This document shows, in pieces, positions 50,373 to 62,301 of a stretch of 64,000 nucleotides of DNA (its first letter is position 1; each line of letters opens with the position of its first letter). The position numbers and the translations under genes were made by a program. The notes below the pieces were generated by a model that saw only the letters and a list, made by a program, of their open reading frames with translations, did no database searches and was not told where the DNA came from. This DNA is from Paratinospora sagittata (taxonomy: Eukaryota; Streptophyta; Magnoliopsida; Ranunculales; Menispermaceae), in contig CM069610.1 of assembly GCA_035771175.1 (NCBI GenBank), positions 20,922,501-20,986,500 on the forward strand. Direction: 5' to 3'.

Positions 50373-51146
50373 TGATTCAGTTTTGGGATAAAATGTACAC
50401 TTAGTTAAAATGTACACTTGGTTGAGCTTTTATTTAACAGTAAGCTTCTTATTTTGCTTTGTTAATTTGATACTTCTTTAATATAGTTAATCACATGTAT
50501 CTTGTATATTATTCCAATCTTCATTTTCACTCGTATCATTACCTTGGTTAAAAGTTAATTGGGGTTATATTTGGCCATAATATATCGACTACATTAGAAC
50601 TAAAATCACGTAATTCATATTCATCTTCATCTTCATCATCTCTAGAATTATCTTAATTATACTTCTTAAATATAATTGACTATCCTATGCAAGAATTAGA
50701 ATGCCAACCTTGCCTAAACTTCAATCATTTAAAATTCAGAATTAATTGGAGAAGTTCAATTTGATGTGAAATGTTTTAATAGAAATTCGATATCTTAGAA
50801 GAGTATAGAGAGTTTTCATTTAAATGTTGGGTAGTTATATGTTTCTTTAAAAATGCTAAAACACATATGATTATATACTTAAATATATGACATTATAAAA
50901 TATAATGGTTCAACATATGATTTATAATCTTAATAATTATTGACACATTGCATGAGCAATAAACTCTTTTATGACTTCTATTCTCAACATATATAGGACA
51001 TTTAATGGTTGCTTACATTGTTTATAAATTGCATGTTTTATTTTTTTTTCCTTTTCAAGTCAATATAAGAGTTGCTAAATCTTTTTTTTTTTTTTTTTCC
51101 ACCATTAGAGATTCTTTAGCGTGTATTCTTACATATCATATATCTA
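50373..51146. other. Unassigned AT-rich intron sequence
   Basis: No gene. About 50700-50765 (ACTTCAATCATTTAAAATTC then GAAGTTCAATTTGA) resembles the Mutator-type MITE ends in inverse orientation. Confidence 0.35.
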
Positions 51147-52775
51147 TGATCGTGACTTTGTCGTGAATCGCAAGTATACGATTGTCAAGTTATAATAATC
51201 CCAAGGTGAGTTAGGTATTGTCCACAGAGATAGTCAATTTAACTGTTAAAAATGCTCAAAACTACTATAATCTTGATTTTATCTAGGCAATCAAAGTTTG
51301 ATGATTAATGTGCTGGAAATTAAAATAACTGAAATTAAAACTAAACTAAGCAATTAAACTGAGATTTAGAGAAAAACAATGGATAAAGATGATTAGAGAG
51401 TTGATTTCACTATGTTGCTTTATATGGGTATCAAAAGATAATGCCATTGATTCAATTCTTAAATTTATAAATCATGAATCCTAATTTGTTCAAACCCTTC
51501 TCTCGAATGCAAATTCAAACATCTATACTTCAATTACTAATTCCCTTACTCGAATGTAGATTAACAATTAAAGCATGCATTAAGATCTAAGATTCAATTT
51601 AAATGATTTCAAAGGGGTTATAGGTCTCTCTATTCGATACAAACTCCCTAGGTTGCAATTCACTTGTTCAAATTCGAAAACACCTCTCTCGAGTGTAAGA
51701 ATTTGAATCCAAAATCATCCAACAAGTGGCCAACAAGTTGCAAGCATTAAGTATGGAAAATTACAAATAAACCAATCAAATTGCTCAACAACACATAAAC
51801 AATGAAAATCAACCCATACAACTCAACATAGATCAATCAACGTCTCTAATAGAAATTTAGCTCATATCTAAATCCATGGTTACAAGATAGAGAATGAAAG
51901 AAGACATCATGAGAGCAAGTTTAAGTAGACAAACGATGAAGGAAAACCCCTTTTTACAAGTAGAAACTCCTTCTTCTTCCTCCAAAAAATCCTGCAACTC
52001 CTCCTTCTTCAACCTCTTTTTTGCCTCCTTTTCTCAACCCTAACCCTAATTAGTTGCTATCTAATGTTCTAGAATGAGATATATTTCCCTAATAAAACCC
52101 TAATACGAGCTATATACATCCAATGGGTGAAAAGACCAAAAGGGGCGTGAAAATATGCTAGAAAAATTGCAAATCCGCTTTTCTGGGTCACCGGCGCCGC
52201 GGTGCTTAGTCTCGGATCATCACCACCATATTTCTGCATCTGGGCACCGTGGCGCCTAGTCACGGCTTTTGCACAGTTGTGTGTTGTGCTTAGTGTTTTG
52301 GACTTTGCCGATTTTCTGACTTTTTGAACTTGTTTTCTTCATTTCTTCTCCACTTTTTGCACATGTTCTTGACCACTTTTGAGCACCATTTGAATCATGT
52401 CTCAACCCACTTCAAAACTCTTTATTTTCCTACAAAACCAAGTATAAACAAGTGTAAGTAATCTATATTAATCAATTAATAGAAAACTATATGCAAGTAT
52501 GTATTAACATGTAAAATGCAAGATTATCAACATGAAAATGATGCTAATGACTTTAGGAAAAATACCTAAAAATCATGATTATTTTCCTAAGCTAGCCTAA
52601 TGCTTTTTATTCATGAAAATATTTAGACCTAACTCCTAAAATTCATAAAAATATCTAAATGAACCTAAAACACTAAATATGAACAATTAATGCAAATATA
52701 TCTAAAAACTGAGCGAATGCACCTAGAAATCTAACAAAATGACAGGCAAAACACTATCTAAAACTCAATTTATCA
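51147..52775 (-). mobile_element. Solo LTR of an Athila-type gypsy element
   Basis: On the minus strand it begins TGATAAATTGAG at 52775 and ends near 51147 (plus TGATCGTGACTTTGTCGTGA). Flanks ATCTA (51142-51146) and ATCTG (52776-52780) match at 4 of 5. The end AAGTATACGATTGTCAAGTT and the GCGCCGCGGTG block are shared with the LTR at 57805-59204. No internal sequence remains. Confidence 0.75.
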
Positions 52776-52841
52776 ATCTGCACTTACGTAAAATTTTTAA
52801 CAAAATTGAAGGTAGCATTTTCTTTCTTACAAATAGTCATT

Positions 52842-52858
52842 AATTGTTCAAGATCCTT
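52842..52858. repeat. LINE target duplication, left (17 bp)
   Basis: AATTGTTCAAGATCCTT, repeated exactly at 55780-55796. Confidence 0.9.
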
Positions 52859-55779
52859 GTTCCCAAGAATTTCTAAGGAATGGTGGCAATCCTTGGAAGC
52901 TCATGGATGGGAGGGTCATAAATTCTTGGTAAAGCTAAAACTTATAAGGAGTTGAACTGTACGTGGGACAAAGAGGTTTTCGGTGTGCCTATTCAGAAAA
53001 AGAAAGAGTTGGGAGGACATAATTATTGGACTGGAGAAACTTGAGGAGGAGGTTGGTTGGTCGGCTGAGGCAGATGCATTCAGGAAGATATACAAGGCTG
53101 AGTTGGCTAAGTTATGGTTAAAGGAAGATAGATTGGCTATCTAGAAGGCAAAGGTCAGGTGGCTAAAGGAAGGTGACAATAATTCCAAATTCTTTAACAT
53201 TCTAAACCATAGGCGAAACAAGAACTCAATCACCGAAATTGAGGAGGATGGGTCTACTGTAGTGGTAGAGGATGAGATTGTAGAGGCTTTATTGGAGCAT
53301 TTCTCGAACGTATTCTCTTCACAGGAGGAGTGTGGATGGGGGGTTGAGGGCCTAGAGTGGGACACCGTTAGTGCTGAGGATAGATCTATGCTTGAACGTC
53401 CTTTTGAGGAAAGTTCTTGATGAATTTTATAGGTCTGGTGTTGTTAACATTCAGACCAATGAGACCTACATTTGCTTGATCCCCAAGAAAGAGGCTTCTT
53501 TGAGGGCGAAGGACTTCCGCTCCATTAGCTTAGTCTCAAGCTTATATAAAATCATAGCCAAGACCTTAGCTCTAAGACTTAGAAGGGTTCTTCACACAAC
53601 AATTGAGCACAATCAGTCAGCCTTTGTACAGGGGAGGCAAATTCTTGATGCTGTGTTCATCGCTAATGAAGCTGTGGAGGAGTACAGATTGAACCGAAGG
53701 CAACGGATAGTGTTTAAGGTTGATTTCGCCAAAGCATACGATTCAGTTGAGTGGTGTTTCCTTGAATTCGTCATGTTCAAGAAAGGATTTGGGGACAGAT
53801 GGATTCGATGGATGCTTGAGTGTGTTAGTTCAGTTACATACTTAGTGGTGATAAACGACAGACCAAGGGGAAAAATTACAGCTGGAAGAGGACTGAGGCA
53901 AGGAGACTCTCTTTCACCCTTCCTCTTCACACTAGTGGCAGGCTATCTGGGGAGATTGATTACCAGAGCGAGGCAGAGGTCATTGATTAATGGTTTCATA
54001 ATTCGAAAAGAGAAGGTGGAAATCTCTCATCTTCAATTTGCTGATGATACACTACTTTTCTTGAGCGGGGAGGAAAGTAACATATTGAATGCCTTACAGT
54101 TGCTTCAGTGTTTCAGCAAGATGTCTGGGCTTTGGGTTAATGTTGCAAAATGCCAGATGGCGGGGATCAACATGGAGACAGACCTACTGCTGAGAATGGC
54201 AAATACGGTTGGGTGCTCTGTTGGTGTATGGCCAATGGCATAGTTGGGCCTTCCCCTGGGGGGTAATCCCAATACAGTGCAATTTTGGGATTTGGTTCTA
54301 TCAAAGGTAGCTAAGAGATTGGATGGACGGAAGAGAGCTTTCTTGTCAAAAGGGGGAAGGGTGACCCTTATACGGGCTGTATTGGCGACACTCCCTTCAT
54401 ATTATCTTTCTATGTTTAGAATCCCGGTGGAGGTAGTAGAGGTGATCGAGAGGAGATTCAGGTGTTTCTTATGGAGGGGAAAAGCAGGTTCCAGGAATGT
54501 CTCTTTGATCAAATGGGCAGATGTGCAGAAACCGGTTGAAAAGGGTGGCCTTGGGATTGGAACATATGCTTGAGGAATAGGGCACGGTGTGACAAGTGGT
54601 TATGGAGATATACTTTAATGCCAGAGTCACTTTGGGCTAAGGTGATTTGTAGCAAATATAGTGGTCGTTCATTGTTGGTAGACGGGATTTCGGAAGGGCA
54701 TAGAGGCAGAATGACATACCGAAGCCCGTGGAAATTCATATCCTCGCTGGCTCTTCAGTTCCTAGAGTGCACAAGGCCTAAGGTTGGTAATGGACATACT
54801 TTCTGATTTTGGGAAGACTCATGGCTGGATGTTCCTCCACTGGCAGTATCCTACCCACACCTTTACAGTTTATCGTCCATTTGAAACAAACCAATCAACT
54901 ATTTTCTTGCCCATAACCCATCCCCCACATCTCCACCATCTTGGAACTTTCACTTTTCCAGGGCATTAACATCTAGAGAATTTGATGAGATTGCGGATAT
55001 CCTGCTTATCTTAGAGGCCGTTAGGTTGTCTGAAGTCTCAGATAGTTTGATTTGGACTCGCAATTCTAATGGGTCTTTCTCCACTAAATCCTTCTTTGAA
55101 ACCCTTTGCGACTCGTCGTCTTATCATACCTTCCCATTGTCCCAATGTATATGGCAAACCAAAGTTCCAACTGAGGTGAGGTTTTTCGGGTGGTTACTCG
55201 CTCATAGAAGCATCAACACCTGTGATACACTACAAAGACGCGCACCTACTTGGTGCATTTCCCCACATTGTTGCCTATTTTGTATGTAGGATGGTGAGAG
55301 TGCCGAGCACTTATTCTTCTCATGCCCATCTGCACGGGGTATTTGGAGTAATTGTCATTCTCGGGTGGCCGTTATAGGGCCCCTAATAACATCAACGAGG
55401 GGCTGTCGCTTAACCATTTGCCTAATCTTTCTAAAGGCGAGAAGGAAACGAGTCTTATAGCCTTCTACGCCACTCTATGGTCGATATGGTTAGAGAGAAA
55501 TGATAGAATGTTCAATAATAGTCATAAGAACAGTGAACAACTATGGGAAAGCATTAAGCTACTAGCTAGCACTTGGGTTCATGTTTCTCCTTGGGGCAAT
55601 GGGGTGTCAATTGCTGGGTGGTTGTTAAACTGGAGTGAATGCCTATTGTAAGTGCCATGGATTATGGATTATGGCTATAGTCGTATCTCACTGAAGTACA
55701 TTATGTGCTTCTGGAATGTATTGTAAAACATATTCTGTATTAATATAATATAAGTTTGTTTCTTCTTAAAAAAAATCAA
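52859..55779 (+). mobile_element. 5'-truncated L1-type LINE insertion
   Basis: Bounded by exact 17-bp duplications (52842-52858 and 55780-55796). It ends in CTTAAAAAAAATCAA, a short A-rich tail. It lacks ORF1 and the endonuclease; the first readable residues (WWQSLEAHGWEGHKF) belong to the endonuclease-RT linker. Truncation at the 5' end and long duplications are typical of target-primed reverse transcription. Confidence 0.9.
52863..55651 (+). pseudogene. LINE ORF2 fragment: reverse transcriptase and zf-RVT
   Basis: The main open part (53371-54243, 290 codons) contains TYICLIPKKEASLRAKDFRS, FVQGRQILDAVFIANEAVEE, KVDFAKAYDSVEW, GLRQGDSLSPFLFTLVAGYL and the catalytic LQFADDTLLFL. RT tail follows (WDLVLSKVAKRLDGRKRAFL, KWADVQKPVEKGGLGI; 54244-54573). 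Further on are DSLIWTRNSNGSFSTKSF and VRFFGWLLAHRSI, the zinc-binding RVT-associated domain (about 55035-55220). Stops and shifts at about 53141, 53418, 54241, 54571, 54804 and 55287 make it inactive. The RT core is intact enough to suggest moderate age. Confidence 0.9.
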
Positions 55780-55796
55780 AATTGTTCAAGATCCTT

Positions 55797-57804
55797 AAAA
55801 ATCTATCAAACCCTATATCAAAAACCTTAGAAACAAATCCTGATTCAGAACTTTTATGGACAAATCCATCTTTAGAAACAAGATCAATAGATTAGGCTTT
55901 TAGACCTTGTTCTAATACCAATTGAACATTTGGAGAAATTCCAATTTGTGTTAAAACCTCAAAATAAGGAATCCAAGGAATTTTTTCTGCTGGCTCTGGG
56001 TAATCAATCCTTTATTGGTACAAGTTTAGTGCGCAAGGTACACTGTAAATTGGAAGAACAGTGGAAACCTTTGATCTCAACATTTGTGATCTTTTAGAGC
56101 TTGTGCTAGAGTGAGGTTTAGATTGTTAGATTTTTCATGTTGAAGCATTTTCTTGGTCACAAAGGAATCGTTGTTGAAAAATATGCAGCTCTAAATCACC
56201 ATAGTATTGGTATCCACTATCCACTATCCACTGACCAATCAAAGAGAAAATGATTTTAGTTGACATGGAAAATGACTTCTCTAGAAACAATAAATATGTA
56301 ATTGATTTTAACATTTACCACTTTCAGTGAAATCGATTTCAACAGATGTTGATTTCACTTAATATATTATTAACAACTTCTCTTCTATAATCTCCCTTAC
56401 AATAACTTAAAATACGAAAACTATTACATTGTATCCATGGACTTGACAATAACATGGAACCAACTTGGTGCAAGTATATGGTGAAACTAATGTAGATTCG
56501 GGTATAGTTTGAGAAAGTGGGTCATTTTGAGATATTTTCCTCATCAGAGATGGTAAAAAACTGCAAGAAGTGGGCTAAATTAGGATCCAAATGACGGATG
56601 ATGCATGCCCATGGGTTTCTACATGTATGACTTGAAGTTTATTTTACATGGCAGTACCATTAGGTTCAATAAAAAAATTAGAAAGTCTCTGAGTTCCGAA
56701 ACGCATAGGACACAACCAAATTCTTTCCAATTCAGGTCCACTTGAATGTGATGCACACTGAAGTGTGCTTAGGATCAAAAGCTGATGGTGTTGAATCACT
56801 GAACTGCTGCAAATGACTGAAATCTATTGATCAGTAAGTTTTTTGAACTCAATACAAATCAAGAAGTTTTTTGAACTCAATACAAATCAAGTTAAACTCT
56901 TCCAGAAACTAGGCTAATAAATATGATCAAAGGTATGTTTCACGAAGTCAAAACTTAAAATAGCAACTCCATAAATCCATTCGGTTGTCACTGTAGACAC
57001 TGTTCTGCTGTCTGAGTTGACACAGATGTTAGAAATTCTGGATTTCTTTCAAATCTTATCTAATTGCCAGAATTCTTATATTTGTAGAAATACATAATGG
57101 GTTCTGGATTTAATCTACAGTATATTCATAATAAAGGGGTGTACTGCAATTATATATTAAAAACATATAGAGTAAAATTAATAATTTGTAGAAAATGTGT
57201 GTCATATGTATCTCATTCATATATTCTTGATTTTAAGTCAAGTAACAAGGTATATCCATTTGATCCGGCACATCTTCCTTTAGGGATGCAGGGGTAAAAG
57301 AAAATTATGCTATATTATTGTTAAACTTTCCCGTGATAAAATTGAGACAAGTATTTTAAACCACTAGCAATCCAGAGCTTCCCTCCATTTGATGCGGCAC
57401 ATCTTCCTTTAGGGCTGCAGTGGTAAAATAAAATTATGCTTAATTATCATTAAGCTTTCCTGTAATAAAATTCAGACAAGTATTTGATACCACTAGCAAT
57501 CCAGAGTTTCCCTTCATAATTGCTAGGATGTTATTTTTTGCCTAAGATTTGAATGGATTTTCAGCAAGTAAGAAGATTGCAGAAAAGGTGAACAAAATTT
57601 TATAGTTTGCGTTCTTGGCTTACAATGAATATTTCCTTGTAGTGTTTTTCTTCTATGGTTATGAAAACAATTTCTTTTATTCTTATTTTAAGAAAGTTGC
57701 AAGTGATGAAGACCCATAGTATGCAATGATTCCCATAAAAAAGAAAAAGAAAAAAGATGGAACTAAGGGTATATAAGGTAAAAATTCTTGGTTATCATAA
57801 ATAA
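55797..57804. other. Unassigned intron sequence, tandem repeats, possible primer site
   Basis: No gene and no WD40 exon found. A 27-bp unit (AAGTTTTTTGAACTCAATAC...) is doubled at 56836 and 56863. A 129-bp unit (CCATTTGAT.CGGCACATC...) is doubled at 57256 and 57385. TTGGTATTAGAAC on the minus strand near 55925-55913 resembles a copia primer site, but no LTR pair or gag supports it. Confidence 0.4.
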
Positions 57805-59204
57805 TGACATTGACATGTGTTCGTGAATTTATCGCAAGCGCACGACAGTCAAGTTATAATATACCGACAATGAGTCGGGTTATCGTATCCACAGGGACTG
57901 TTTACTTTACCAATTACCGTTTTCACTAATTTCTAACTTTATCTAGCTAATTAAATGGTAGAGTTTCAATAATTAAAAGGCAATTAAAATTCAAATCAAA
58001 CGAATAGAATATGGGAGATATCAAATATATATGAGAATATCTAGTGACTTGACTTCACCTAACCTTCAATCATTTAACTTAGACACGCTTATTATCAAAT
58101 CAATTTCCTAGTCTATAGGTCAAAATCCGCACATCTCTAATTCCCTCTCTCGAGTGCCGAATTAGAACGTATCATCAAGAACATGATTCGATCTCTTGAT
58201 AAAACCCTAATTCTCAAGAACCCATTAAGTTTCATGATTATTCTACAGCCTCATGAAACCTTGTAAACCTCTCGAGTCTACAACTATTTCATGTCATAAT
58301 TCCCCTTATCCAATCTAGAAAACCCTCTCTCGAGTGCCGCCTTCCAAGTCTAGGTTCATTCGATTTGTGGCCAATAAACCACAAGCAATAAGTGAATGGA
58401 ATCATAAATAAACTATGGAGATTTCATTAATAATAAGCTAAATCTAAAATTAAACCATGATGTGATCCATCTCCTCTCTAGAACAATAGATTAGTTCATA
58501 CTTTGAATGATCAAAACACAAAACATGGAGAAAAACTCTAAAGTAAACATGAATAGTAAACTAGAAATATTGGAACTTGAATCTTCTCTTATTTCCAAGT
58601 TGAATCCTCGCCTTCCTCTCGTTCCAGTCGTCTTGTTCTATTTTCTCCTGTGTTCCACCCGGAAAGCCCTAAAATTTGATATATTATATGACCCCCGTTG
58701 TCCATCCGAAATCGAAATTAGAAAGTCTAGAAAATTCCCAAATCGCAACGTAGGGATATCCAGCGCCGCGGCTCCCCGACAAGTGTTTCCAGTAGCGTCA
58801 CGTCGCGGTGCTGTGTTAACATTTTTCGGCTTCGCGAGTAGCGCCGCGGCGCCCAAAACCTCAACTGTTGCGCCTGATTTGTGGATTTAGCCAATTTTTG
58901 CCTCTTTTCTGCTTGGGCTTTTCATTCTTCTCCTGTGCCACTTCTTGTACATGTTCTTCTCATCCAAATCCATGACTAATGCATCCAAACACCTACAAGA
59001 CAAAGCATATTAAATTAATAACTCACTCAAATATAAATTAAATCAAATTTATTAACTAATCATCTAAAATAATGCATTAAAACCAAATTAATCCTAAACT
59101 AACAAATATATTAAAACTAACATAAACCTATCAAACTAATGCATGAACTGTCCTAAAATACACCTAAAACATGCTTTAAAACCTATCTAAATATGCAACT
59201 ATCA
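57805..59204 (-). mobile_element. 3' LTR of an Athila-type gypsy element
   Basis: On the minus strand it begins TGATAGTTGCAT at 59204, just after the purine tract AAGTTTGGGGGTATT (59219-59205), and ends ACGAACACATGTCA at 57811 or a few bases on, at 57805. It shares its end with the solo LTRs at 51147 and 23363. The open frame 58507-58890 is GC-rich LTR sequence (GCGCCGCGGC) and not a gene. Confidence 0.8.
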
Positions 59205-60861
59205 AATACCCCCAAACTTAAGATTTTGATCGTCCCGAGCAAAGGGAAAATAAAACTAAAACTCATGATTATCACAACAATTCTAAAGTCACAAACTCGC
59301 ACAAATAAAGACTTAACTCAACGTTATAAACACATACATGGCCTCCAAGATCACACCAAAAGAATATTCGTTTCTAGGAAGAATTTCAAGAGTACATAGT
59401 TGTCTAGAATCTCAACCCAACTCTAATCGAGTTTCACCTTTGATTCTTACACACATAGTGTAGGATCTCAAACTATATAATTTAGATTGGAACTCCATAG
59501 GCAAATCTTTCACACCACTCTCCACTAATGTAGATTACACACCATTCAAAGTCAATAGGTCTTTCATAGGTTTTAATGTAAGGCTTAGGTTCAAAGGTAG
59601 GAAGAATAGAAACATTATAGGTCAAAACACCTTAAACACTTTGATCAATTACTAACATCCACTACATTGCATTTGAAACCAAAACCTCTTTTCAACACAT
59701 ATATCTCTCAAATATTCTCATTCTTTTGTTTGCTTTTTATCATCATTTACTTTTCTTTTATGGAATGCTACACCCCCAAACTTGCTTCTTTTCACACATA
59801 GATGTAACACCCTTTGCTTCTTTTTTTCATCTTCTTTTCTTTTTCTTTTCCTTTCTTTCAATACAATTCATAAGCAAACTTACTAAAAATTTCTTCTTTA
59901 TCACCCTTTTTTCATCTTTTTCATTCCCCATCGTTCTTCCTTCCAAATAATAACACTCCAACATGATCAAAGTGTATAAGGTACATAGGTTGCAAAACAG
60001 GGAATTTAAACATGACAAGCTCAAAATTCCTGATGCATAGGTAACAAAGAAAGAGATATTCTGCTCAAAATGGGAACTATGGATATAATAGAGAATAGGG
60101 AGGTTATTTGGCTCAAGCTTTTGTAAACATGGCCTAAATCATTTTCCTCATAGTGTGTTTTCTAGGATTTCGCCTCGAGTGGTGATCAAACTTGTTTTAG
60201 AATCCCTAGAGATCAAAGATATGACTTAGCAAGCAAAGGTCCATTTCGAACAATCTTAATCTAATGATCAAAACCATGTACAAATGGTTAAGTCTCTCCA
60301 ATAATTCCCAGCAAAAAGTTGGATCAAGCACACAGACATGTAGGTACTCTTTACATTCCCCTATAGTTTCATATCTCTAAAGTGTTCTCATGTCATTGGC
60401 CCTCCATAAGTAAGTCTAAAGTTATAAAAGAATGTGACTATCTAGCCTAAATCAATGCATAATCAACTACCATACCATGACCAAAAATTCAAAACTCTCC
60501 CCCTAAACTTAAAGTAAGCATTGTCCTTGATGCAAAAATTATCAAAGAAGTAGTAGGAAAAAAAGAGGCATAGAGGGGAGAAAAGAGTTTAGAAAACCCC
60601 CTGGACCAAAATGGGTGAAGATGGCACATGATGCATGCCATTCGTCTCTCCAAAATGCTTCAAAACGACCCCCAAACTTGCTTTAGAACCTGAAAAGGGT
60701 AAGGAAAAAAAATCTGGCAAGGTACGAATTCAAAGTCTATACTACAATGACTAAAAATAAATAAATGAATAAATAAATAAATCAAGCATAAACCGATGGG
60801 TTACCTCCCATCCAGCGCCTGGTTTAGAGTCGTCAGCCCGACTTTGCTTCACAATGCCGCT
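59205..60861 (-). other. Non-coding 3' internal part of the Athila-type element
   Basis: Between the pol end and the LTR. No intact env-like frame. It contains several CCCCCAAACTT phrases (59210, 59772, 60670), reverse complements of the purine tract, which suggests internal repeats of that signal. Confidence 0.55.
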
Positions 60862-62301
60862 TCATGGTTCCCCAAGTGTGATGTGTTCCTCATACCACTC
60901 TGCTTGGCTAAAATAATGCTTCAGCCGTTGACCATTTACGCGAAAACATGCACCATCTCCACTTTGTAGCTCCACCGCACCGTAAGAAAATACTTTAGCA
61001 ATAGTAAACAGTCCACTCCATCTAGATTTAAGCTTGCTCGGAAACAACTTTAGCCTGGAGTTGAATAAGAGAACTTGTTGCCCCGGTTCGAAGTCTTTCT
61101 TCACAATGTACTTGTCATGCCATTTCTTGATTCGCTCCTTGTAGATCTTGGCATTTTCATAAGCATCGTTTCGAAACTCTTCCATTTCCATGAGCTGGAG
61201 CAATCTTTGATTTCCGGAAGCCTTCAAGTCATTGTTCAATTTCTTAATCGCCTAATAAGCTTTATGCTCCAACTCTACCGGTAGGTGACATGACTTCCCA
61301 AACACAAGCCGGTACGGAGACATCCCAATAGGTGTCTTCAATGTAGTTCGATACGCCCACAAAGCATCATCCAATTTCATTGCCCAATCCTTCCTATTAA
61401 CATTTACCATCTCCTCCAAGATTTGCTTGACTTCTCGATTGCTTATTTCGACTTGGCCATTCGTTTGTGGGTGATATGCAAGTGTGACCTTATGTTGCAC
61501 CTCGTACTTGGCAAGGATAGCATTAAATGACTTGTTACAAAAATGAGTGCCCTTATCACTAATGATAGCTTGAGGAGTGCCGAATCTTGTAAAGATATGC
61601 TTGTGTAAGAACTTCAACACTACCTTGGCATCATTCGTTTCTGTAGCTATGGCTTCAACCCACTTGGACACATAGTCCACCGCCAAAAGTATGTATATCT
61701 TGCCGAAAGGGGAGGAAAAAGGTCCCATAAAATCGATACCCCATACATCAAAGAGCTCAACCTCCAATATGTTAGTCAAAGGTAATTCAAGACGCCTCGA
61801 AATATTGCTAAGTCATTGGCACCTATCACATGTCTTCACAAAGGTGTAGCTATCTCGGAATAAGGTGGGCCAGTAAAATCCACTTTGCAAGACCTTTGCC
61901 GCCGTTCTTGTGGGTCCAAAATGATCGCCATAAAGGGAGGAATGGCACTCATGAAGAATGGCGTGGATGTCTTCCCCCGGTACACAACGCCGAATCAATT
62001 GATCATTGCATGTCTTGAAGAGTAGTGGCTCATCCCACATGTAAGACTTGACATCGTGTAGAAACTTCTTTTTCTTTGCATAAGAGAGATCCTGAGGCAA
62101 TATTCCACATGCTAAGAAATTTACAAAATCAGCATACCATGACACTTTCACGCCTACACCATATAGTTTTTCATCAGGAAAAGTTTCCAGAATTGGTAAG
62201 CAAGCATCCTCAACCACATATTGCAACCGGGACAGATGGTCGGCGACAACATTCTCACTTCTTTTCTTATTTTTGATCTCCAAATCAAATTCTTGCAACA
62301 A
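60862..62301 (-). pseudogene. Athila-type integrase
   Basis: Minus-strand order: RNase H tail and tether (LLQEFDLEIKNKKRSENVVA, 62298), zinc domain (LHECHSSLYGDHFGPTRTA...CDRCQ), core ([74 protein letters not shown]) and C-terminal region (PGQQVLLFNSRLKLFPSKLK). Premature stops lie at 61812 (after CDRCQ) and 61251 (after HKAY). Otherwise the sequence is well preserved, so the element is young relative to others here. Confidence 0.85.

Noticed and set aside
55905..55930. Copia primer-binding site and possible element
   Set aside because: TTGGTATTAGAAC on the minus strand is suggestive, but no LTR pair or gag-pol frame is visible nearby.
42000..57804. Terminal exon of the MSI1-type gene
   Set aside because: I looked for the expected HGGHTSKISDFSWNP-like and acidic tail sequence on the plus strand and saw none.
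58507..58890. 127-codon frame with an Ala-rich part
   Set aside because: Part of the Athila-type LTR; the Ala-rich part is translation of a GCGCCGCGGC stretch.
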